Positions 36,094-40,897 of a DNA stretch of 40,897 nt are shown piece by piece; the stretch's first letter is position 1, and each line of letters begins with the position of its first letter. Under the pieces are notes generated by a model. It was not told the DNA's origin and did not search any database. It saw only the letters and a list, made by a program, of their open reading frames with translations. The stretch lies in assembly GCF_008329705.1 (NCBI RefSeq), contig NZ_VTSX01000019.1, positions 1 through 40,897 of the forward strand, written 5' to 3'. This stretch comes from Chryseobacterium sp. SN22 (GTDB lineage Bacteria; Bacteroidota; Bacteroidia; Flavobacteriales; Weeksellaceae). The position numbers were made by a program, and so were the translations under genes.

Positions 36094-36336
36094 ATGATCA
36101 AATACCCTGAAAAGTTCCGGACGCCGGAACTGGGCTCCGGAACCCTTTTCAGTAACCCATATTTTACAAATTCGGAACTGCACGACTTTATCCGATCTTT
36201 AGGATTTATCAAATTAATTACCTATTTTGGACCATGTTCAACCGCTAATTTAGCGTCGTCATTCTTTTTCATCTCTCAGCCGATGGGCTATTATTTTATA
36301 TCAATGAGTTATTATAACAGAATAATTTTATCATAA
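36094..36336 (+). pseudogene. Possible remnant of an IS3-family transposase C-terminal part
   Basis: FTNSELHDFIRSLGFIKLIT followed by FGPCSTANLASSFF aligns, residue for residue in spacing, with the rve end of IS3 OrfB proteins (YTS.EF..F...GI..SMS followed by GNCYDNAVAESFF). The catalytic Glu position is Ser here. The upstream Asp residues and the OrfA gene are absent, so only a decayed fragment is left. The 80-codon frame is probably not expressed. The identification rests on a short match, so confidence is low to moderate. Confidence 0.38.
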
Positions 36337-36382
36337 AAAAATGAAATGAAAAAATCAAAGACAAACCGCAAAAAACGATAAA

Positions 36383-36925
36383 ATGCAGCTATTTATTATT
36401 ACAGGCGGTCCGGGTGCCGGCAAGACGACATTAATTGATTTTTTAAAAAGTAAGGGCTTTTCAACGGTTCCTGAATCTGCTCGATCCGTTATTAAAGATC
36501 AGGTCCGTATAAACGGTGATGGTGTCCCATGGAAAAATAAATATTTATATGCCCGACTGATGTTTAAAGAATCGCTGGAAGCTTATCATGAAATTTCTGA
36601 TACCTGTTCCGATAGAATTATTTTTTTTGATCGTGGATTGCCGGATACTTTATGCTACATGAATATGGAAAATATCCCTGTATCTGAAGAATTTAGTAAA
36701 ACCATAAAGAAGACAATCTATAATAAGAAGGTTTTCATATTACCACCATGGGACAAGATCTATGAAAACGATACGGAGCGAAAGCAGAGCTGGGATGAAG
36801 CCGTTTTAACGTATGACCGGATGAAGGAAACCTATATGGATTTGGGGTATGATGTCGTTACGGTTCCCACTGGCACTGTAGAGGGCAGATTTGATTTTAT
36901 CCTAAAGCATATCTGTTTATGCTGA
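36383..36925 (+). CDS. P-loop ATPase/kinase-like protein (AAA_28 type)
   Basis: MQLFIITGGPGAGKTTLIDF puts Walker A GGPGAGKT at residues 8-15. FFDRGLPDTLCY near 73-84 is the second, kinase-like Asp motif. PESARSVIKDQVRINGDGVPW is typical of the AAA_28 ATPase group, which is widespread in Bacteroidota and is related to nucleotide or thiamine-type kinases. The length of 180 aa is complete. The substrate is unknown. It stands alone on the plus strand. Confidence 0.85.
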   Translation: MQLFIITGGPGAGKTTLIDFLKSKGFSTVPESARSVIKDQVRINGDGVPWKNKYLYARLMFKESLEAYHEISDTCSDRIIFFDRGLPDTLCYMNMENIPVSEEFSKTIKKTIYNKKVFILPPWDKIYENDTERKQSWDEAVLTYDRMKETYMDLGYDVVTVPTGTVEGRFDFILKHICLC

Positions 36926-37168
36926 GTATAATATAGACGTAAAGTTTTGAATATAAAGCAGGCAAAATTTTACTTCATAATCATTGTATTTAATCTAAAA
37001 AAACGATGTTTCATTAATCAATAAGAATACAATTCATCCTGATCGAAATCTTAATATAAGAATAATGGGTTCCCATACAGGGCTATTTTTAATATCAAAT
37101 GTATATTTTTGTCACTGCATTGATCAGACATCAGTAAAAAAATCACTTAAAAAGAAATATTTCAAATT

Positions 37169-38359
37169 ATGAAGCTGCCTACAGAATTAGGAGATCCGTA
37201 TATCGATACTGTTCTTTCCAATTTTTCCTTAGAAGATCTTCCGGATGAGCGATGGGAGCTTATTGAAGGATTTGAGAATTATGCCATTTCCAGTTACGGA
37301 CGGGTGAAAAGCCTGGAACGCATGGTTCCGCTTCCCGTCAATAGTGAACAGCAGATACCGGACAGGATTATCAGGCCGCAAGCTTTCAGGTATTTCAACA
37401 AGCATCTAAAGGCTCATTTCTATAATGTAAGATGCAATCTCTCTCTCGACGGAAAAGTATATGGAAGATCAACAGCCCGTCTGGTTTATTATCATTTTGT
37501 TGAAAAAATTGATATGGATGATCACTCCTACCGTATATCGTTTAAAGACGAAAATCGCTTTAATGTACATTATAGCAATCTCGGGAAGATAACAGCTATT
37601 GATCTTCGTAACAAAGTACTGAATACAGGCAGGGGGAAAAAAGGGAATTATTGGCAGGCCGTGAGCCAATACACCGTTGACGGCGATTTTGTTGCGGGTT
37701 ATGACAATATTTATGCGGCAAGTGAAGCTTTGGGAGTCCACCACACCCATATCATTGCGGTGATCAATAAAAAAAGGACTACTGCGGGAAAATTCCGGTG
37801 GTTTCCAAAAGAGTATACGCCTGCCAAAGAGGATTTTATACCGGAGGCTAAAAGTAAATCCAAAAAGGTATTCAATACAAGCCTGTGGAAAAAGATCGGC
37901 GAACCTCCTGTGGATCAGAACAATCCTCCTGCCTGCCTGAATATGTCACTGGAGGATCTTCCCGGTGAAATATGGAAACCGATTCCCAATCTTGAAGGCT
38001 ATTTTGCCATATCCAGTAAAGGCAGGATCAAACGCCTGGATACCTGGACGGAGAATAAAAATAAAACTTTTTTCCGGGAAAACATCATTTCTCTTTTCCT
38101 GGACACCTCTGATACAAAGGGTTATCTGTATGTCAACCTAAGTCATCAATGCAAACGGGTCCGGATAAGACTGAACAGATACCTTTATTACTGCTTTGTG
38201 AAAAAATTCGATTTCAACGACCGGTCCATAGTTATTGTCAACAGGAATGAGCCTTTTTGGAATATTGATATTGCCAATCTCGAACTATGCTCACCCACCC
38301 ATCATTTAAATAAAAGCAAGATGAGAAGAGAATTGCAAGGGGATCAGGGAGGAAAATGA
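37169..38359 (+). CDS. Double NUMOD4 protein with degenerate HNH domains
   Basis: Two NUMOD4-type DNA-binding motifs: LPDERWELIEGFENYAISS with YGRVKSLER (about 23-51), and LPGEIWKPIPNLEGYFAISS with KGRIKRLD (about 262-291). A NUMOD1 segment lies between them (IYAASEALGVHHTHIIAVI, with GKFRWF after it, 168-212). Each NUMOD4 is followed by a segment where an HNH nuclease should be: RLVYYHFVEKIDMDDHSYRI and RYLYYCFVKKFDFNDRSIVI. The catalytic His of the usual VNHKDG motif is Phe (ISFKDENR) in the first copy and Asn (VIVNRNEP) in the second. This suggests a domesticated DNA-binding protein derived from a duplicated homing-type endonuclease. Confidence 0.75.
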   Translation: MKLPTELGDPYIDTVLSNFSLEDLPDERWELIEGFENYAISSYGRVKSLERMVPLPVNSEQQIPDRIIRPQAFRYFNKHLKAHFYNVRCNLSLDGKVYGRSTARLVYYHFVEKIDMDDHSYRISFKDENRFNVHYSNLGKITAIDLRNKVLNTGRGKKGNYWQAVSQYTVDGDFVAGYDNIYAASEALGVHHTHIIAVINKKRTTAGKFRWFPKEYTPAKEDFIPEAKSKSKKVFNTSLWKKIGEPPVDQNNPPACLNMSLEDLPGEIWKPIPNLEGYFAISSKGRIKRLDTWTENKNKTFFRENIISLFLDTSDTKGYLYVNLSHQCKRVRIRLNRYLYYCFVKKFDFNDRSIVIVNRNEPFWNIDIANLELCSPTHHLNKSKMRRELQGDQGGK

Positions 38360-38401
38360 TCCTGACACAGCATAAACCAGCGGTATCCGGAATCTCAACA
38401 A

Positions 38402-38430
38402 AAAAAATCCCCATCCCTGCGGGGATGGAG
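38402..38430 (-). terminator. Terminator of the DUF6266 gene
   Basis: CCATCCC (38411-38417) pairs with GGGATGG (38422-38428) around a TGCG loop. On the minus strand it is followed by GGATTTTTTT. It lies 28 bp past the DUF6266 stop, and on the plus strand it may also stop readthrough from the NUMOD gene. Confidence 0.8.
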
Positions 38431-38455
38431 ATCAGAATTCGGTCGGGATGCGTGG

Positions 38456-39097
38456 CTATACCATGGTCAGCGCGCCGAGGTAGGAGCTGTTGGAGGCCGA
38501 GGTCTCTTCCGTGTTGTGGAAATAGGCCCAGACCTGCACCTTCTTCCCGGAATAGTAATCCGGCAGCGTGAGATCCGAGGTCAGGCCGGTTCTCACGGCC
38601 ACCGATTCAAAGATCCCGAAGGTGCCGAGGTCTTCACTGTAGCAGACCGCACTGGCTTTATCCGTGGCCGATGCATTGCCCTGGGCGGAATTGTCCTGCC
38701 AGGAAAGCCGGATGATGTTTCCCGGCTGCACGGCAGCGGTGATCTCCTGGAATCCGGCCAGGTCGCCTCTGGTGATCAGCACCTTGCTGTAGACCAGTTC
38801 CGGAACTTCCGCCGTTACCTGCACCGCTTCGCTGATGGTATACGATACCGCCAGGTTCACCCTGGATTTCGAGCCGCTTCCCGATCCGAAATACCGGTTC
38901 TGGATCGCGGTAAGCGGCTTAAGGAAATCGATCACCAGCTTAAACTTCAGCTGCTGGAGCATCTGCTTCCCCGTTGCCTTCCGGCTGCTCGGCTTCGGTA
39001 TGCTCCGGATGATGTCCTGTCCGCGCCAGCTGGCGCCTACTACCGTTCCTACTTTTCCTGAGAATCCCCCGAGGATCCCTTTTGTGATTCTTGCCAT
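38456..39097 (-). CDS. DUF6266 family protein
   Basis: The start MARITKGILGGFSGKVGTVV is the hallmark of this Bacteroidota family. The body continues RGQDIIRSIPKPSSRKATGK and has several beta-rich sections (VYSKVLITRGDLAGFQEI, VQVWAYFHNTEETSAS). The length of 213 aa is normal for the family. No function is established; copies often occur in multiple loci in Chryseobacterium and relatives with an excisionase-like HTH and small proteins nearby, as here. The gene is far richer in GC than the rest of the window. Confidence 0.88.
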   Translation of the reverse strand: MARITKGILGGFSGKVGTVVGASWRGQDIIRSIPKPSSRKATGKQMLQQLKFKLVIDFLKPLTAIQNRYFGSGSGSKSRVNLAVSYTISEAVQVTAEVPELVYSKVLITRGDLAGFQEITAAVQPGNIIRLSWQDNSAQGNASATDKASAVCYSEDLGTFGIFESVAVRTGLTSDLTLPDYYSGKKVQVWAYFHNTEETSASNSSYLGALTMV

Positions 39098-39248
39098 TGT
39101 TGCTGTTTTTATGGGTTAACGGAACGAAGGTAAAACAGGTTTCCCGGTTTTCAAATACCCGGGAAAGCAGTGTCCGGTTTTGGCAGGTTTTGGCAGGTTT
39201 TGGCAGGCCTCCTCCTGCCTTTCTTCGGTACTCGTTCGGTAATCCTTC

Positions 39249-39290
39249 GGTACCTGTTCGGAAAAAAGATGTTTTTTCCGAACAGGCACC
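39249..39290. repeat. 15-bp perfect hairpin with extended stem
   Basis: CCTGTTCGGAAAAAA (39253-39267) pairs with TTTTTTCCGAACAGG (39272-39286) around GATG, and three more pairs lie beyond one mismatch. No T-run follows on either strand outside the stem, so it is not a simple terminator. It lies in the leader of the DUF6266 gene. Confidence 0.9.
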
Positions 39291-39539
39291 GGACAAATGC
39301 CGGGCAAAACCCGAAGACCGGTTTAGCGGGACAGGCCGTTTTACGCCTACGGCATCCGGTGCCTGCCATTAAGACCCGGGACAGGCATTCGGTTTCCGGT
39401 TTCCGGGAAGAGGCCGTTATCTGATGCGTCCCGGCGGCCTGCAAAACGGGGGTCTTAAGAGAGGCAGACCCGGATATTCCTGAATGGATTTCTGTTTTTA
39501 AGTTGGGGAAGACCGTCTCCCCGATCTGCGGACACCAAA

Positions 39540-39568
39540 CAAAACAGCCCCTAACAAGAGGCTGTTTC
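39540..39568 (-). terminator. Terminator of the 81-aa gene
   Basis: AAACAGCC (39542-39549) pairs with GGCTGTTT (39560-39567) around a 10-nt loop, followed on the minus strand by TG. It lies 27 bp past the gene's stop. Confidence 0.7.
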
Positions 39569-39594
39569 AGTACCGACGCATGGTAAAAGTGATC

Positions 39595-39837
39595 TTATAT
39601 CCCCTGGGTAAGCAATCCCGCACCCGCTTTCTGCCGCTCGAAGGTGACCACGCTCTGCCGCAGCATTTTTGCCGTAAATACCTGAACGGTATCCGGGTCG
39701 GGCGTGTGCCTGAAATATCTGTTTTTCCCTTTTATAATCGCGGTGATCTTTTTACAGGCTTTATCGAAATCTTCCGTGTTTACCTGTAGCGTATAAGTTC
39801 CCGAGGCATGTCTGACTGTTATTTTTCCGGTATCCAT
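39595..39837 (-). CDS. Small conserved protein of the DUF6266 neighbourhood
   Basis: Start chosen at MDTGKITVRHASGTYTLQVN; an ATG 24 bp upstream (MLYFKQHD) would make it 88 aa. The protein is beta-rich first, then helical (FDKACKKITAIIKGKNRYFR), and ends QSVVTFERQKAGAGLLTQGI. There is no membrane segment or catalytic motif. I recognise the YFRHTPDPDTVQVFTAKML section as a pattern found in Chryseobacterium hypothetical proteins next to the HTH protein upstream, but no function is known. Confidence 0.65.
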   Translation of the reverse strand: MDTGKITVRHASGTYTLQVNTEDFDKACKKITAIIKGKNRYFRHTPDPDTVQVFTAKMLRQSVVTFERQKAGAGLLTQGI

Positions 39838-39922
39838 ATCGTGCTGTTTGAAGTATAGCATACGATTTTGATGCCGAAACCTGCCTGAGACCTGAAAGAC
39901 CGGCAGAACAGGAACGGGGCCG

Positions 39923-40210
39923 CTACCCTTCCGTCTGTTCCGGACCGCCGTGCGGCTGCCCGTTAAAGAATGATTTGGGATAAAATATTTTCCTCCCGAT
40001 CTTCACATAGGGAACCGCCCTGGATTTCCTGAGCCGGTGAAGGGTCCGGTCGCTGATGTTCAGCAGCCGTTTGACATCTGCGCTGTCGTAATACCCGGAA
40101 CTGTACGGCTCTTTCCGGTCCAGGCTTTTGAGGATTTCGGAAAGGAAAACCAGCAGGGTCCCTTTAAACTCTTCTTCATCGGATAACGGATCATTGAATT
40201 TCGTTTTCAT
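39923..40210 (-). CDS. Excisionase-like helix-turn-helix protein
   Basis: The C-terminal half is an HTH_17/MerR-like winged helix: YYDSADVKRLLNISDRTLHR (about 41-60), then LRKSRAVPYVKIGRKIFYPK, the usual excisionase-type wing. The N-terminal part (DPLSDEEEFKGTLLVFLSEI) is a short helix pair. The length of 95 aa is normal. Such proteins are DNA-binding regulators or recombination directionality factors. No integrase is in the window, so I prefer a regulator of the two downstream genes. It lies 85 bp upstream of the small protein gene on the same strand. Confidence 0.8.
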   Translation of the reverse strand: MKTKFNDPLSDEEEFKGTLLVFLSEILKSLDRKEPYSSGYYDSADVKRLLNISDRTLHRLRKSRAVPYVKIGRKIFYPKSFFNGQPHGGPEQTEG

Positions 40211-40632
40211 CGTGTTAAGGTTATTAATTAAATAATCGTTCTGCCCTATGGCAATTGCATTTATTTATGCTAACGTCAATAAAGTGTGAATTATTATCAA
40301 TCCCTAGACGACTTTGATTGTTTTCCCGGTATTTTTCCCGGTTAAAGCACAGGAAACAATTAACCATTGCAGACAATCAATTAACTGTTGGTTTATAAGC
40401 TAAAATTTTTTCTTTGTCCTGAGCCATTTCCGGAAAGCCGGGCCGGTTATTTCATGCCATCATCAGACAGGGATTTTTTAAATACCGTCTGTCTCAGGCG
40501 GTGGCCATGCCTGATCGCTTTCACCAGTAAAAAGAGATCATACGACACAACCTGTCGCATTATATGGACGTCCGTTTAAGGGGTTCTCAAGCATCGCATC
40601 TTCACAACCCTGACAACAACTAAATCAACACC
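40211..40632. other. Intergenic region upstream of the HTH gene
   Basis: No convincing gene. A short plus-strand frame (40388-40579) lacks recognisable content. The CCCGGTATTTTTCCCGG segment near 40324-40340 forms a small inverted repeat (CCGGT/CCGG-type). No clear TAnnTTTG promoter was found on the minus strand. Confidence 0.4.
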
Positions 40633-40897
40633 CGGTGGCTGAGCGGAGCCGAAGCCACACCCTACGCCTCCGGGAACCTCAGGCATCGGACAACTTTCAC
40701 AACCATAACCACAACTGCAACTTCCCACGGTGGCTGAGGCTCTCGAAGCCACACCTCCACCTTCGGGAACCTCAGGCATCGGACAACTTTCACAACCATA
40801 ACTACAACTTCCCGCGGTGGCTGAGGCTCTCGAAGCCACATCCTCCACCTTCGAGAGCCTCAGGCGTCGGACCTTTACAACCATAACACCAGCTACA
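40633..40897. repeat. Tandem repeat array with a period of about 90 bp, running off the window
   Basis: Three units start at about 40633, 40728 and 40815 (spacing 95 and 87 bp). Each has CGGTGGCTGAG...GAAGCCACA, a stem GTGGCT/AGCCAC, then a GGGAACCTCAGGCATCGGAC-type segment and ACTTTCACAACCATAAC. The second and third units differ only by a few bases in the stem. No tail is seen, since the window ends inside the third unit. Confidence 0.8.

Larger units (their letters stand above)
39098..39594. other. GC-rich intergenic region with repeats and a strong hairpin
   Basis: About 500 bp. GGTTTTGGCA occurs three times in tandem (39176-39205). TTCGGTA occurs about every 13 bp at 39223-39252. A very strong hairpin follows at 39249-39290, and a terminator for the upstream 81-aa gene is at 39542-39567. 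Several frames of 60-118 codons overlap here on both strands, but they share the repeat composition and look spurious. Confidence 0.65.

Noticed and set aside
38516..39061. 181-codon plus-strand frame opposite DUF6266
   Set aside because: Antisense shadow in GC-rich DNA of a well-recognised family member.
39091..39444. Several 60-118 codon frames with repeated KTCQNLPKPAKT-like sections
   Set aside because: They result from the 10-bp repeat and TTCGGTA repeats read in different frames; no start context or family match.
25338..40210. Complete prophage
   Set aside because: A tail-fibre-like trio and an excisionase-like HTH exist, but no integrase, terminase, portal, capsid or lysis gene was seen.
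40576..40884. 102-codon minus-strand frame with ASRASATAGSCSYG-like repeats
   Set aside because: It is the repeat array translated; the unit lengths (95 and 87 bp) do not keep a constant protein repeat and palindromes explain the pattern.

Overview
The window looks like a chromosomal accessory region from a Bacteroidota flavobacterium, most likely Chryseobacterium or a close relative. The reasons are the low GC over most of its length, starts without Shine-Dalgarno sites, and several family-typical genes: a DUF6266 protein, secreted proteins with a WPMVRKGAW-type tail, TSP3-repeat surface proteins and RHS-core 'GRWFSPDPLSEE' modules. The genus is an inference. No tRNA, rRNA or CRISPR array was seen.

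Layout. (1) 0.1-0.6 kb: a decayed XRE-type regulator, then a 45-aa gene on the minus strand. (2) 0.8-14 kb: a minus-strand defence island. In transcription order it reads DUF262/DUF1524-like protein, hsdR, hsdS, a compact ABC-type ATPase of the PrrC/AAA_13 type, hsdM, mcrB, mcrC and an orphan LytTR response regulator, closed by a terminator at 818-844. Overlapping or nearly touching genes suggest one or two transcripts. (3) 14.1-24.8 kb: a minus-strand array of secreted and lipoprotein genes. It starts with two secreted transglutaminase-like proteins, followed by short signal-peptide-bearing proteins that keep only the RHS core linker plus a variable C-terminus (JAB-like in two copies). Each is followed by a small lipoprotein or membrane protein that is a candidate immunity protein. 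The array contains a block duplication, a frameshifted cassette and truncated remnants. This is the best candidate for an undescribed system.

(4) 25.0-30.6 kb: a minus-strand operon of three genes that looks like a phage tail-fibre module. Its main product is a 1606-residue protein without a signal peptide, combining Ig-like, LamG-like, CotH-kinase-like and BspA-type LRR regions. (5) 30.6-32.2 kb: mostly empty. (6) 32.2-38.4 kb: plus-strand genes for a TSP3 surface protein, a small secreted protein, an IS3-like transposase remnant, a P-loop ATPase and a double NUMOD4 protein whose HNH nucleases look dead. (7) 38.4-40.2 kb: a GC-rich minus-strand group (DUF6266, an 88-aa family and an excisionase-like HTH protein) with strong hairpins. 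(8) 40.6 kb to the end: a repeat array with a period of about 90 bp that runs off the window.

How the genes work together: the defence island would attack unmodified DNA (type I) and modified DNA (McrBC, DUF262-like). The third region looks like a contact- or diffusion-based toxin/immunity locus that shuffles cassettes through its conserved signal-peptide/RHS-core module. Calls rest on motif recognition by eye; no database search was run.
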